64,000 bases of DNA from contig NZ_LNQC01000042.1 of assembly GCF_001651855.1 (NCBI RefSeq), positions 108,082-172,081 of the forward strand, in the 5' to 3' direction. The translations under genes were made by a program, and so were the position numbers. Below the pieces are notes generated by a model. It had not been told where the DNA came from. It was given only the letters and a program-made list of their open reading frames with translations, and did no database searches. Of the stretch, positions 27,806 through 39,512 are shown in pieces. This DNA is from Sinorhizobium americanum. Its GTDB lineage: Bacteria > Pseudomonadota > Alphaproteobacteria > Rhizobiales > Rhizobiaceae. Position 1 is the first letter of the stretch. Each line of letters starts with the position of its first letter.

Positions 27806-29698
27806 TCAGGCCGCCGGCGCGCCGCGGTCGACGATGCCGAGATCATCGCGTTCGCGCACCCGCTTCAACTGCTCCTCGGCCTGTGTAGCCTCGCGCTGGC
27901 GGCTCCACATCGAGGCGTAGAGGCCGTCGCGGTCGATCAATTCGCCGTGCGTGCCCCGTTCGGCGATGACGCCGTCCTTGAGCACGATGACCTCGTCGGC
28001 GTTGATGACGGTCGACAGGCGATGGGCGATCACCAGCGTGGTGCGATTGCGCGATACGATATCGAGGGCCGCCTGGATTTCCTGCTCCGTCTTCGTGTCG
28101 AGCGCGGAGGTCGCCTCGTCGAGGATCAGGATCGGCGGCGCCTTCAGGATCGTCCGCGCGATCGCCACGCGCTGCTTCTCGCCGCCCGAAAGCTTCAGCC
28201 CGCGCTCGCCGACCATTGCCAGGTAGCCTTCCGGCAAGCCGCGGATGAAGTCGGCGATTTGCGCCGCTTCGGCGGCCGCCTCTACTTCGGCATCCGAGGC
28301 CGCCACCCGGCCGTAGCGGATGTTATAGGCGATCGTGTCATTGAAGAGCACCGTATCCTGGGGAACCATGCCGATCGCGGATCGCAGGCTCTTCTGGGTA
28401 ACGTCGCGCACATCCTGACCATCGACGGTGATCGATCCCCGCTGAACGTCGTAGAAGCGATAGAGCAGCCGAGACAAAGTGGACTTGCCGGCCCCGGACG
28501 GACCGACGACCGCCACCGTCTTGCCGGCAGGCACCTCGAAGGAAATTCCCTTGAGGATTGGACGAGCCGGATCATAGGCGAAATGCACGTCCTTGAAGAG
28601 GATCGCGCCGCGCCCGATCGCGAGTTCCTTCGCATCCGGCCGATCGACCACTTCCGCTTCAACGTCGAGAAGGTCGAACATGTGTTCGATGTCCGTCAGC
28701 CCCTGGCGGATCTCGCGATAGACGAAGCCGATGAAGTTCAGCGGAATAGCCAACTGAATGAGCATCGCGTTGATGAAGACGAAATCGCCGATGGTCTGCT
28801 CGCCGCTTCTCACGGCAAGCGCCGAGATCGTCATCATCACCGCCGTGCCGGCCCCAAAAATCAGTGCCTGGCCGAAGTTCAGCCAGCCGAGGGAGGTCCA
28901 GACCTGCGTCGCGGCACGTTCGTAGCGCTCCATCGACTTGTCGAAGCGCTTCGCCTCCATGTCTTCATTGCCGAAATATTTGACCGTTTCGAAATTGAGC
29001 AGCGAATCGATCGCCTTGGTGTTGGCGTCGGTATCGCTGTCGTTCATCGACCGGCGGATGGCGATGCGCCAGTCGCTGGCGCGGACCGTGAACCAGATAT
29101 AGAGCCAGACGGTGATGGCGGTGACGACGAGATAGCTGAAGCCGTAACCCCACCAGAAGATCACCGCGGTCAGCAGAAACTCGATCAATGTCGGGACGCT
29201 GTTCAGGATCGTGAAGCGAACGATCGTCTCGATGCCCTTAGTGCCGCGCTCGATGATGCGCGACAGCCCGCCCGTACGCCGCTCCAGATGGAAGCGCAGC
29301 GACAGCTGATGCATGTGGACGAAGGTTCGGTAGGCCAGCTGCCGAACCGCGTGCTGGCCGACACTCGCAAAAAGGGCGTCACGCAATTGGTTGAGACCGG
29401 ATTGCAGCAGGCGGGCCAGATTGTAGGCGAGCACCAGCATGACGGCGCCGGTCAGGAATTGCGGCAGGAAGCCGAGCGCATCCGGCTTGTTGTTCAGCGC
29501 ATCGGTCGCCCACTTGAAGAAATAGGGAACGAGGACGAGGACAATCTTGGCGGCGACGAGAATGATCGTCGCCCAGACAACGCGCAACTTGAGATCGGGA
29601 CGATCATCCGGCCACATATAAGGCCAGAGATTGGCGATCGTACCCAATGGATTGGCGGCATCGGCGGAAACCGTCTTCTTCTGGCGCGTAGGTGTCAA
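27806..29698 (-). CDS. Atm1/HMT1-type ABC exporter (fused permease and ATPase)
   Basis: The 630-residue half-transporter has six membrane segments in the N-terminal part (for example VVWATIILVAAKIVLVLVPY) and a C-terminal ATPase with Walker [11 protein letters not shown], signature LSGGEKQRVAIART and Walker B ILILDEATSALD. The sequence around NPLGTIANLWPYMWPDDRPD is that of the ABCB7/Atm1 branch, which exports glutathione or metal-glutathione conjugates. A homodimer in the inner membrane is expected. It ends 108 bases before psd on the same strand; no metal regulator is adjacent. Confidence 0.9.
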   Translation of the reverse strand: MTPTRQKKTVSADAANPLGTIANLWPYMWPDDRPDLKLRVVWATIILVAAKIVLVLVPYFFKWATDALNNKPDALGFLPQFLTGAVMLVLAYNLARLLQSGLNQLRDALFASVGQHAVRQLAYRTFVHMHQLSLRFHLERRTGGLSRIIERGTKGIETIVRFTILNSVPTLIEFLLTAVIFWWGYGFSYLVVTAITVWLYIWFTVRASDWRIAIRRSMNDSDTDANTKAIDSLLNFETVKYFGNEDMEAKRFDKSMERYERAATQVWTSLGWLNFGQALIFGAGTAVMMTISALAVRSGEQTIGDFVFINAMLIQLAIPLNFIGFVYREIRQGLTDIEHMFDLLDVEAEVVDRPDAKELAIGRGAILFKDVHFAYDPARPILKGISFEVPAGKTVAVVGPSGAGKSTLSRLLYRFYDVQRGSITVDGQDVRDVTQKSLRSAIGMVPQDTVLFNDTIAYNIRYGRVAASDAEVEAAAEAAQIADFIRGLPEGYLAMVGERGLKLSGGEKQRVAIARTILKAPPILILDEATSALDTKTEQEIQAALDIVSRNRTTLVIAHRLSTVINADEVIVLKDGVIAERGTHGELIDRDGLYASMWSRQREATQAEEQLKRVRERDDLGIVDRGAPAA

Positions 29699-29818
29699 AT
29701 GTATCTGCTTCCGATGCTTCCGGATCGCGGCGATGCCGAATGCACGCGACCCCCGACGTCAGTCAACCGAAGGGTCAGGATACCGCGCGAACTCGTCCGC
29801 GACCCTGACCGACCAATG

Positions 29819-29844
29819 AAAAGCGGCGTCCTTGAAGACGCCGC
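29819..29844 (-). terminator. Rho-independent terminator of the LysM gene
   Basis: On the minus strand, a perfect 8-bp stem GCGGCGTC / GACGCCGC with loop TTCAAG is followed by TTTTCATT. It lies 63 bases after the stop at 29908 and upstream of the Atm1-type gene. No other feature is visible in the 209-base gap. Confidence 0.8.
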
Positions 29845-29907
29845 CTTCCTTACAGATAGGTCCACCCCCGCACGATCGCAATGGAACTGCGGTTGGAAGA
29901 CGGAATA

Positions 29908-31608
29908 TTATTCGCGCCTCACGCGCTTGCGATGGATCTCGCGCGACTCGTCGTCGGAGAGCGCCTCGTTGGGCACCCCGAACACCTGTCCGGGGCGGAT
30001 CAGATCGGGATTGTCGATCTGTTCGCGATTGGCGAGATAGATCGTCGTGTAGCGTACGCCCGCGCCATAGACGCGACGCGAAATCTGCCAGAGCGTGTCG
30101 CCGCGACGAATGATCACCGATTCTTTGCTTTCCTTGAGCGGCGCCTGCTCGATCGTTGCAGGCTGCGCCTCAGCCGGCGAGGACGCGGCGACCTGGTCGT
30201 TCGCAGGCGGCGTTGCGGCCTTCGCCGCGCTCTCGGGCTTCGGCGGCTCCAACGCCTCGCTCGCCGTCGCCTGGGGCCTGGCGGCGGCCACCAGTCCAGT
30301 CCCAGCCGGCCGTTGCGGCAAGGCAGGTCCGATGACCCCGTCGACCTTGCCAAGCGTCGCGACGATGCCTGGCGGGTCCTGCGGCGAAGTGCGCAGAAGC
30401 TTCAGGGCCTCGGCGGCTGCCTTCGAAGCCTCGGCCGCCGCCGCCGTCTGGGCAGCGTCCGCACTCTCGGCCGGCTTGAATTCGGAGAGTGACTTCAGCG
30501 CAAATTCCGTTGCCGAACGAGCAGCGGCCAGTTGCTCGGCGGAGGGCTGCTTGCCATCGGCGAAAAGCCCCTTCAGCAGGGTGAGCGCCTTGCCTGCCTC
30601 CGTCCTCAGGCTATCGAGACCTGGCGCAGCGTGTTCCGAGGAGGAACCGGCAATCGCGGCGACCTGCGTGCCGGCCGGCCTGTCGAAGGGCACTGAGGCG
30701 CGCATCGCCACCTTGGTGGCGTCCTCGCTCATCATGTCCGCACGGATGATGTGACTGCCGACGGTGAGGTCAACCGAACCGTCGACCACGAAATGTCCCT
30801 TGTCGTCCGCCTTCATCTCGCCGACGAGCGTGTCGTCGGCATAGATGCGCACCAGCGCTCCGGGTTTCGCGTTGCCGGCAACGAACATCTTGCTGCCTTC
30901 GATCTCCACGGCCGTCACCTGAAGCCCCGGCACGGTATTGGAGGGGGCCGGCGTCGCGGGCACCGCCTCCGTCGCGCCGTTCTGCGTGGCGGGCGCGGCG
31001 GCAGTTTCGGTCGGCTTGAATTCCGCCTTCGGCGTGGTGATCACCCGGCTCGCCTCGCCCGGTTTCGACACCATCGCCAGCAGTTGCCCGCCCGGCTCCT
31101 TCGGCACGGAAACCGTCGCAACCTCTTCGGAGATCTTGCTGGCGCCGTCGGTGCCGACGCTTCGCAGCGTCAACTGGTGGTCGCCTGCGGCAAGCGGCTT
31201 GTCAAAGACTGCGGCGAAATCCCCGGCGGCGTTGACATCGGCCGTGCCGACAACGGCGTTGCCGCTCAGAATTTCGAGCTTCGTGCCCGGCTCAGCGCGG
31301 CCGGCGACGACGGTCGACCCGTCGGGTTCCACCCGCAGGAGATCGAAGCCAGGGACAGTCAAATCGGCCGCACCGGGTGCGGTGCCGCCGGCCGTGGCGA
31401 CTGCCTGCTTCGTGGCCGCATCTTGTGCGGGGCCCGGAGCACTGGCGGCCGGCGCTGTCCCCGCGGTCTCCGTGCCGGTTGCCGCCGGTTGCGCGGCCTG
31501 ATCCTTGTCGTCGTTCAAATCGAGGTTCGGCTGAACCACGAAAACCATCAATGCGGTCGCAATCGCCAGCACACCGAGGGCCACCCAGCTGGCCTTGTTC
31601 TTGATCAT
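29908..31608 (-). CDS. LysM peptidoglycan-binding protein with Ig-like repeats
   Basis: The 566-residue envelope protein has one N-terminal membrane anchor (WVALGVLAIATALMVFVV), Ala/Pro/Thr-rich linkers, two bacterial Ig-like domains (LLRVEPDGSTVVAGRAEPG at about 100 and VTAVEIEGSKMFVAGNAKPG at about 230) and a C-terminal LysM domain (RRGDTLWQISRRVYG) that should bind glycan strands. The start at 31608 (MIKNKASW) has GGAGAG six bases upstream. Function beyond cell-wall attachment is unknown. It is divergent from the LOG gene, with 227 bases between starts. Confidence 0.85.
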   Translation of the reverse strand: MIKNKASWVALGVLAIATALMVFVVQPNLDLNDDKDQAAQPAATGTETAGTAPAASAPGPAQDAATKQAVATAGGTAPGAADLTVPGFDLLRVEPDGSTVVAGRAEPGTKLEILSGNAVVGTADVNAAGDFAAVFDKPLAAGDHQLTLRSVGTDGASKISEEVATVSVPKEPGGQLLAMVSKPGEASRVITTPKAEFKPTETAAAPATQNGATEAVPATPAPSNTVPGLQVTAVEIEGSKMFVAGNAKPGALVRIYADDTLVGEMKADDKGHFVVDGSVDLTVGSHIIRADMMSEDATKVAMRASVPFDRPAGTQVAAIAGSSSEHAAPGLDSLRTEAGKALTLLKGLFADGKQPSAEQLAAARSATEFALKSLSEFKPAESADAAQTAAAAEASKAAAEALKLLRTSPQDPPGIVATLGKVDGVIGPALPQRPAGTGLVAAARPQATASEALEPPKPESAAKAATPPANDQVAASSPAEAQPATIEQAPLKESKESVIIRRGDTLWQISRRVYGAGVRYTTIYLANREQIDNPDLIRPGQVFGVPNEALSDDESREIHRKRVRRE

Positions 31609-31835
31609 GCCACTCTCCACAGGAACGGAGCGCTGCTCCGCACATGCCCCTTCGTCGACTTACAACACGCAAGCCATTGCCACATTATAGCGCAACGGCG
31701 GTCGCCCGTCCGAATTCTTCAATGTATTGCTGAAATTGCTAACGTTTCCTGTAGTTAAGCACAAGTTTCGACTGCGCCGGCGAGAAACTGTGCGGCAAAT
31801 TTTCGTGCATTTTCCTTGACCGGTGCTGCGCTGCA

Positions 31836-32468
31836 ATGTCTTTTGCCCCGATGAGCAACCAGCCTATTCCGATTCGATCCGTCTGCGTCTATTGCGGTTC
31901 GCAGCCAGGACGCGATCCCGCACATATCGAAGCGGGGCGTCTTCTTGGCAAATCGATTGCCGATCACGGATTGCAGCTCGTTTATGGCGGCGGCACGCGC
32001 GGCATCATGGGTGCCGTGGCGAGCGGCGTGCTTTCGGCCGGCGGTCACGTCACCGGCATCATTCCCGAATTCCTGATGGACAAGGAAGCGACCCGCCACT
32101 CGCTCGGCCAGCTCAACGAGCTGATCGTCACCGGCGACATGCACGAGCGCAAGCACACGATGTTCGAGCGGGCGGACGCCTTCATAGCGCTGCCGGGCGG
32201 CATCGGCACGCTCGAGGAAATCGTCGAGATCATGACCTGGGCGCAGCTCGGCCGCCACCGCAAGCCGATGGTGTTCGGCAATATCAACGGCTTCTGGGCG
32301 CCGATGCTCGAACTGCTGACGCACATGCGCGAGCAGGGTTTCGTCCACACGGCCCACCTGGTTCAGCCATTGGTGATCGACCGGGTCGAAGACATCGTTC
32401 CCGGCATCCTCGCCTCCGCCGCCGCGAACGGTCGCGAGGGCGAAAGCGAGATCATCTCCAGACTCTGA
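31836..32468 (+). CDS. LOG family protein (cytokinin-type nucleoside 5'-monophosphate phosphoribohydrolase)
   Basis: The 210-residue Rossmann protein has the two LOG/TIGR00730 motifs: YGGGTRGIMGAVA and PGGIGTLEE, which bind nucleotide phosphate and form the active site. In plants and bacteria LOG enzymes release free cytokinin base from its ribotide, but many bacterial homologues hydrolyse AMP or other nucleotides, so a plant-hormone role is only a possibility in a rhizobium. The start could also be ATG 31851. No Shine-Dalgarno is clear at either. It is tail-to-tail with rarD, one base apart. Confidence 0.88.
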   Translation: MSFAPMSNQPIPIRSVCVYCGSQPGRDPAHIEAGRLLGKSIADHGLQLVYGGGTRGIMGAVASGVLSAGGHVTGIIPEFLMDKEATRHSLGQLNELIVTGDMHERKHTMFERADAFIALPGGIGTLEEIVEIMTWAQLGRHRKPMVFGNINGFWAPMLELLTHMREQGFVHTAHLVQPLVIDRVEDIVPGILASAAANGREGESEIISRL

Positions 32469-32469
32469 C

Positions 32470-33408
32470 TTACTCCGCGGGGGTCGGCTGTGCGGCGCGA
32501 CGCGCCCTGCTTTCGGCCAGCATCGCTCCGGAATAGATGAAGAGTGCTGCCCAGATCAGTGCAAAGGCGATGAGCTTCGCGACGCCGAAGGGTTCGTGAA
32601 ACACGAAGACGGCGATCACGAAGATCATCGTTGGAGCGATATATTGCATGATGCCGATGGTCGAGAGCCTGAGGAGCTTGGCGCCATTGGCATAGATCAT
32701 CAGCGGCACGGCGGTGACCAGCCCACAGGACAGCAAGAGGACGACGTCGGCCATGGTCGTATCGCCGAAATGCCCCTGACCTGTCGCCTCGAGCCAGATG
32801 ATGTAGCCGACCGCCGGGATGCTGAGCAGCAGCACTTCGAGGAAGAAACCCTGGTTCGGTCCGATCGGCAGCGTCTTGCGAAAGAAGGCGTAGAAGCCCC
32901 AGGAGATGCAGAGCCCGATCGACACCCAGGGCAGGCCGCCGGCGTCGAAGGCGAGCACGGCGACCGCAAGCGCGGCGAGCCCGATCGCCACCATCTGCGC
33001 CCGATTCGGCCTTTCCTTGAGCAGCAGCGCGCCAAGGAAAATCGAAAACAGCGGGTTGATGTAATAGCCGAGTGCCGTCTCGATCGCCCGGCCGGCGCCG
33101 ATCGCCCAGACATAGATGCCCCAGTTGACGGTGATGAGGGCGGCCGTCAGTGTGGCCATTTTCAGCATTCGCGGCGAGCGTAGCGCAGTTTTGATCTCCT
33201 GCGTGCGGCCAAGCCACAGAAGCACGAGACCGGCGAGCGGCACCGACCAGACGATGCGGTGGGCGACGACTTCGGGCGCAGGGATGTGTGCCACCGCCTT
33301 CATGAAGAAGGGCAGGAAACCCCAGAGCAGATAGGCCGTCAGCGCGAAGGCGAAGCCTCTCGCGGAATCGGTATTCTCGGCGGGCTGCTTCGCATTCGGC
33401 TCTGCCAT
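32470..33408 (-). CDS. rarD: EamA-type transporter RarD
   Basis: The 312-residue protein has ten hydrophobic segments of two EamA repeats, with the RarD signature near the start (AYLLWGFLPFFMKAVAHIPA) and HRIVWSVPLAGLVL. RarD proteins belong to the drug/metabolite transporter superfamily; the E. coli gene was named for a chloramphenicol phenotype but the substrate is unknown. The start at 33408 follows AGGA. It is separated from cimA by 170 bases in which I see no distinct signal. Confidence 0.88.
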   Translation of the reverse strand: MAEPNAKQPAENTDSARGFAFALTAYLLWGFLPFFMKAVAHIPAPEVVAHRIVWSVPLAGLVLLWLGRTQEIKTALRSPRMLKMATLTAALITVNWGIYVWAIGAGRAIETALGYYINPLFSIFLGALLLKERPNRAQMVAIGLAALAVAVLAFDAGGLPWVSIGLCISWGFYAFFRKTLPIGPNQGFFLEVLLLSIPAVGYIIWLEATGQGHFGDTTMADVVLLLSCGLVTAVPLMIYANGAKLLRLSTIGIMQYIAPTMIFVIAVFVFHEPFGVAKLIAFALIWAALFIYSGAMLAESRARRAAQPTPAE

Positions 33409-33578
33409 GATCCTGATCCTGAAAACTCGACCGGAGCAATGCGACTCCGGTGCCAATCGACGGCCAGCCATCAGCGGAGATCGGCCGTCTCTCTCCCTGC
33501 GTCCTACTCCAACGAACGGTGATGCACCAATTCATTTCCGTGAACCGATGCGTGAACGGGATTGAAGGTGGGGCGACG

Positions 33579-35195
33579 CTATTCCGCCGCGATCAGCCCG
33601 ACCCGGTCGCGGTTCTTCAGCAGCTTGTAGACGATACTGTCCATCAGCGCCTGGAAGGAGGCGTCGATGATGTTGTCGGAAACACCGACGGTCCACCAGC
33701 GCGCGCCGGTGCGGTCCGTCGATTCGATCAGCACGCGGGTGACGGCCCCGGTGCCGCCGTTCAGGATTCGCACCTTGTAGTCGGCGAGTTCGAGATCGGC
33801 GATCTCGGACTGGAATTTGCCGAGGTCCTTGCGAAGAGCAAGGTCGAGCGCATTGACGGGGCCATGTCCCTCGGCGACCGACATCATCACTTCCCCGTCG
33901 ACGATGACCTTGACCACGGCCTCCGACACGGTCTTCAGATGGCCGTTCGCATCGAAGCGGCGCTCGACCATCACCCGGAAGCTTTCGACATGGAAGAAAT
34001 CCGGCACGGTGCCGAGAATGCGGCTGGCGAGCAGCGTGAAGCTCGCATCGGCGCCCTCATAGGCATAGCCGGTCGCCTCGCGCTCCTTGACGATTTCGAT
34101 CAGCTTGTCGAGCCGCGGATCGTCCTTGGCGACAGTGATGCCGCGCCGTTTGAGCGCGTTGATGAAGTTTGCCTTGCCGCCCTGGTCGGAGACCATGACC
34201 TTGCGCAGATTGCCGACCGACTCGGGCGCGACATGCTCGTAGGTGCGCGGATCCTTCAGAAGCGCCGAGGCGTGGATGCCGGCCTTGGTGGCGAAGGCCG
34301 AAGCGCCGACATAGGGCGCCTGCGGGTCCGGCGAACGGTTGAGGAGTTCGTCGAAGGCATGGGCAAGCGTCGTCAATTCCTGCAGCTTGTCGGCATCGAT
34401 GCCGGTCTCGAAGCGATTCGAATAGGCTTTCTTCAGCGCAAGCGTCGCAATCAGCGTCACCAGATTGGCGTTGCCGCAGCGCTCGCCGATGCCGTTCAGC
34501 GTTCCCTGTATCTGCCGCGCCCCGGCTTCGACCGCGGCGAGCGAGTTGGCCACCGCCTGGCCGGTATCGTTGTGGGCGTGGATGCCGAGATTGGCGCCCG
34601 GCACCCCCGCGGCGATCACGGCCGAAACGATCTCACGGATTTCCGGCGGCTGCGTGCCGCCATTGGTGTCGCAGAGCACCACCCATCGCGCCCCGGCCTC
34701 GAGCGCCGTTCTCGCACAGGCGATCGCATAGGCCGGGTTCGCCTTGTAGCCGTCGAAGAAATGCTCGCAGTCGACCATCGCCTCGCGGCCGGAGGGGACC
34801 ACAGCCTCGACGGAGGCGCGGATATTCTCGAGGTTCTCCTCGTTGGAACAGCCGAGCGCCACCTCGACATGGTAGTCCCAGCTCTTGGCGACGAGACAGA
34901 TGGCATCGCTTTTCGCCGCCAGCAGCGCATTGAGGCCCGGGTCGTTGGAGGCGGAGACGCCCGCACGCTTGGTCATGCCGAAGGCGACGAAGGCGGCCTG
35001 CTGCGTACGCCTTTTCGTGAAGAACTCCGTGTCGGTCGGATTTGCCCCCGGATATCCGCCCTCGACATAGTCCATCCCGAATTCGTCGAGCATCGCCGCA
35101 ATCGCGATCTTGTCCTCGACGGAAAAGTCGATGCCGGGCGTCTGCTGCCCGTCCCGAAGCGTCGTGTCGAAAAGATAGATGCGTTCCTTGGTCAT
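33579..35195 (-). CDS. cimA: (R)-citramalate synthase
   Basis: The 538-residue acyltransferase resembles isopropylmalate synthase but has the citramalate synthase type start (LFDTTLRDGQQTPGIDFS). It joins acetyl-CoA and pyruvate, a threonine-independent route to isoleucine. The metal-binding HAHNDTGQAVANS, GTLNGIGERCGN and a C-terminal LeuA-type regulatory domain (residues about 390-525) are present. The start at 35195 (MTKERIYLF) follows GGACC. It lies downstream of the gfa-pip cassette by 52 bases on the same strand, so read-through is possible. Confidence 0.9.
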   Translation of the reverse strand: MTKERIYLFDTTLRDGQQTPGIDFSVEDKIAIAAMLDEFGMDYVEGGYPGANPTDTEFFTKRRTQQAAFVAFGMTKRAGVSASNDPGLNALLAAKSDAICLVAKSWDYHVEVALGCSNEENLENIRASVEAVVPSGREAMVDCEHFFDGYKANPAYAIACARTALEAGARWVVLCDTNGGTQPPEIREIVSAVIAAGVPGANLGIHAHNDTGQAVANSLAAVEAGARQIQGTLNGIGERCGNANLVTLIATLALKKAYSNRFETGIDADKLQELTTLAHAFDELLNRSPDPQAPYVGASAFATKAGIHASALLKDPRTYEHVAPESVGNLRKVMVSDQGGKANFINALKRRGITVAKDDPRLDKLIEIVKEREATGYAYEGADASFTLLASRILGTVPDFFHVESFRVMVERRFDANGHLKTVSEAVVKVIVDGEVMMSVAEGHGPVNALDLALRKDLGKFQSEIADLELADYKVRILNGGTGAVTRVLIESTDRTGARWWTVGVSDNIIDASFQALMDSIVYKLLKNRDRVGLIAAE

Positions 35196-35247
35196 GGCTC
35201 GGTCCAAAATGCGAGTCTAGAAAACAGCGCGGGTTGTAATCATCCCG

Positions 35248-37179
<1,932 letters not shown>

Positions 37180-37183
<4 letters not shown>

Positions 37184-37662
37184 CGTCTCTCCTCCGGAGG
37201 CCAGGTGTCGGTGTCATGATCGGGATGCTGATAGGAAACAAGATCGGCGAGGTAAGAAGCCTCGTCGAGATCGTTCATCGTCTCCTCGCCGGTAAGGGCT
37301 GGCACGTGGTCGACATAGGGCAATTTCGCCTCGGTCCCCCACTGAATGGTCGGGGCGATGCCTTCCGGGCTATCGAAAGAGGCAATGGCCAAAGCCATCC
37401 CGTCCGGCGCCTCGAAGGTGAGCGGCGTACCGCAATCGCCGCAGAAGCCGCGCCAAACCGCGTTGGACGACTGGAAGCGCTTGCGCTGCCCGCGTGTCCA
37501 GGCGACTTTCGCGCCCCGTACGGAAACGAGCGGCAGATAGAAGTTGCCGCTCGCCTTCTGGCACATACGGCAATGGCAAACCGAGGCATCGCCGAGCTTG
37601 CCCTCGACGCGGAAGCGGACCGCACCACATTGGCATCCGCCGGTATGGATTTCGTCAGCCAT
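37180..37662 (-). CDS. GFA/CENP-V family zinc protein, paralogue 1
   Basis: The 160-residue protein starts MADEIHTGGCQCGAVRFR and has [12 protein letters not shown] and FCGDCGTPLTF, the full set of zinc cysteines. It ends YQHPDHDTDTWPPEERR. It starts 34 bases after cysS on the same strand and overlaps paralogue 2 by four bases. The role is unknown. Thiol-adduct chemistry on formaldehyde-like compounds is the family prototype, but that activity is not general. Confidence 0.9.
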
Positions 37663-37696
37663 GTCTTCCTCCTCGTTCGCCGGTGCCGGGCAACGA

Positions 37697-39097
37697 TCAG
37701 ACCTGCGATCGTTTCACTTCCCAGGTGGTCACCCGTTCGCCGGTTTCCGGATCCTTGCCGTCCTTGAGCTGGACGCCGCGGGCCAGGAGATCGGCGCGGA
37801 TCGCATCAGCTTCGGCGTAGTTCTTCGTCTTCAGGAGTTCGAGCCGGGCCCGCACGCGACCGTCGATCTCCTCTACGACGGCTTCATCGAGTTCGATCTC
37901 CTTCGGCAGCACGCCGATCAGCGCTGCGCTTGCGGCGAAGACGCCGAGATATTGTGCATCCGCCGACGCCTTCTGCGCCAGCGCATGCAGCGCCTGGATC
38001 GCGGCGACGGTGTTGAGGTCGTCCACCAGTGCAGCCACGACCGAGGCGTCCGCCTCGCCGGTCGCCTCGCCCAGCGCGGGCCACCTGGAGAGCAGGTGCT
38101 CGGCTTCCTCGAGCCGCTTGATCGAGAAGTCGATCGGCTCGCGGTAGTGCGTCATCAGCATTGCGAGCCTCAGCACTTCGCCCGGCCATTTGCGGCCGCC
38201 GAACGTCTCCGTGTGCAGGAGTTGGTAGATGGTGACGAAATTGCCTTCGGACTTCGACATCTTGCGGCCTTCGACCTGCAGGAAGCCGTTGTGCATCCAG
38301 ACATTGGCCATGACGCTCGTGCCGTGCGCGCAGCGCGACTGGGCGATCTCGTTCTCGTGATGCGGGAAGATCAGGTCGAGCCCGCCCCCGTGGATGTCGA
38401 AGACTTCGCCGAGATAGCGGACGCTCATCGCCGAACATTCGATGTGCCAGCCGGGCCGGCCGCGCCCCCAAGGGCTCTCCCATCCGGGCTCGTGCTCCTG
38501 CGAGAGCTTCCAGAGCACGAAGTCGCCTGGATTTTTCTTGTGCGCCTCGACCGCGACACGGGCACCGGCCTGCTGCTCGTCGAGGTTGCGCTTGGAAAGC
38601 TGCCCGTAGTCCGCCATCGACTTCGTGTCGAAAAGCACCTCGCCCTCGGACTCGTATGCATGGCCCTTGGCGAGGAGCTTCTCGATGATCTCGACCATCT
38701 GCGGGATGCTCTCGGTGGCGCGCGGCTGAACCGTCGGATCGAGGCAGCCGAGCACCGCGGCATCCTCGAGGAACTGTGTCTCGGTCTTCTCGGTGACGCG
38801 CCGGATCGCTTCGTTTAGCGGCAGGCCGGGATAGTCGCGCAGGGCGCGCGCATTGATCTTGTCATCGACGTCGGTGATATTGCGCGCATAGGTGATGTGG
38901 CTTTCGCCATAGACATGGCGAAGCAACCGGAACAGCACGTCGAAGACGATGATCGGCCGCGCATTGCCGATATGGGCATAGTCGTAGACGGTCGGGCCGC
39001 AGACATACATGCGGACGTTCTGAGGGTCGATCGGCCGAAAATCGGCCTTTTCCCGCGTCAGCGTGTTGTACAGCTTCAAAGTCGGCATTCCGCCCAT
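37697..39097 (-). CDS. cysS: Cysteinyl-tRNA synthetase
   Basis: The 466-residue class I synthetase has the zinc-ligand Cys and HIGH motif together ([17 protein letters not shown], residues 31-47), a second zinc segment (WHIECSAMS) and KMSKSEGN at about 275. The start at 39097 ([11 protein letters not shown]) is preceded by GGAG at seven bases; MPTLKLYN nine bases later is the alternative. It heads the minus-strand run cysS-gfa-gfa-gfa-pip. No T-box is expected or seen. Confidence 0.96.
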   Translation of the reverse strand: MGGMPTLKLYNTLTREKADFRPIDPQNVRMYVCGPTVYDYAHIGNARPIIVFDVLFRLLRHVYGESHITYARNITDVDDKINARALRDYPGLPLNEAIRRVTEKTETQFLEDAAVLGCLDPTVQPRATESIPQMVEIIEKLLAKGHAYESEGEVLFDTKSMADYGQLSKRNLDEQQAGARVAVEAHKKNPGDFVLWKLSQEHEPGWESPWGRGRPGWHIECSAMSVRYLGEVFDIHGGGLDLIFPHHENEIAQSRCAHGTSVMANVWMHNGFLQVEGRKMSKSEGNFVTIYQLLHTETFGGRKWPGEVLRLAMLMTHYREPIDFSIKRLEEAEHLLSRWPALGEATGEADASVVAALVDDLNTVAAIQALHALAQKASADAQYLGVFAASAALIGVLPKEIELDEAVVEEIDGRVRARLELLKTKNYAEADAIRADLLARGVQLKDGKDPETGERVTTWEVKRSQV

Positions 39098-39373
39098 CCC
39101 AATTCTCCAAGACTGCATGCAACCGTAACACTATACGCCCGGGCCGGCCCGCACGTTTGTCATCTTGGATTTCGGGAGACGAAAACGGCCAGGGCCAGCG
39201 GATCGCTAGCGAATAATCTTCCGGCAAATAATGCAGATAACCGTTTCCATGGCGATCCTTATCGCGCGTCGCATGACGCCGGTCAAGAGGCGAGCCGCAT
39301 GCAAGCAAAGGTGGGCAAGAGCGCAACACCGCGGCCATGGATTTGTCACGATTTGGCTCGACCGGATCATCGG

Positions 39374-39481
39374 GCGGGAAACGTGATTCGCGCTGCACCT
39401 TCGTGCAGCATCGGATGCGTGTTTCCCGCGGAACAAGGAGAAACGCCGTTTTCGGGCACAAAAGGGAAGACGAAGCGTTTC
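39374..39481 (+). promoter_or_regulatory. Two-stem structured leader upstream of the 55-residue gene
   Basis: The 415-base spacer between cysS and the 55-residue gene (39098-39512) contains two nested or adjacent stems. Outer arms GCGGGAAAC (39374) and GTTTCCCGC (39421) enclose a GCTGCAC / GTGCAGC hairpin with loop CTTC (39392-39409). A second stem pairs GAAACGC (39440) with GCGTTTC (39475). The Shine-Dalgarno AAGGAG of the small gene follows at 39499. It could be a structured 5' leader or a small RNA. I see nothing else in the remaining 276 bases next to cysS. Confidence 0.45.
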
Positions 39482-39512
39482 CGATCTAGGGAAGCATCAA
39501 GGAGAACATGAA

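Noticed and set aside
27947..30040. A 697-codon open frame on the plus strand
   Set aside because: It lies opposite the Atm1-type exporter and has the Arg/Asp-rich composition of a shadow frame.
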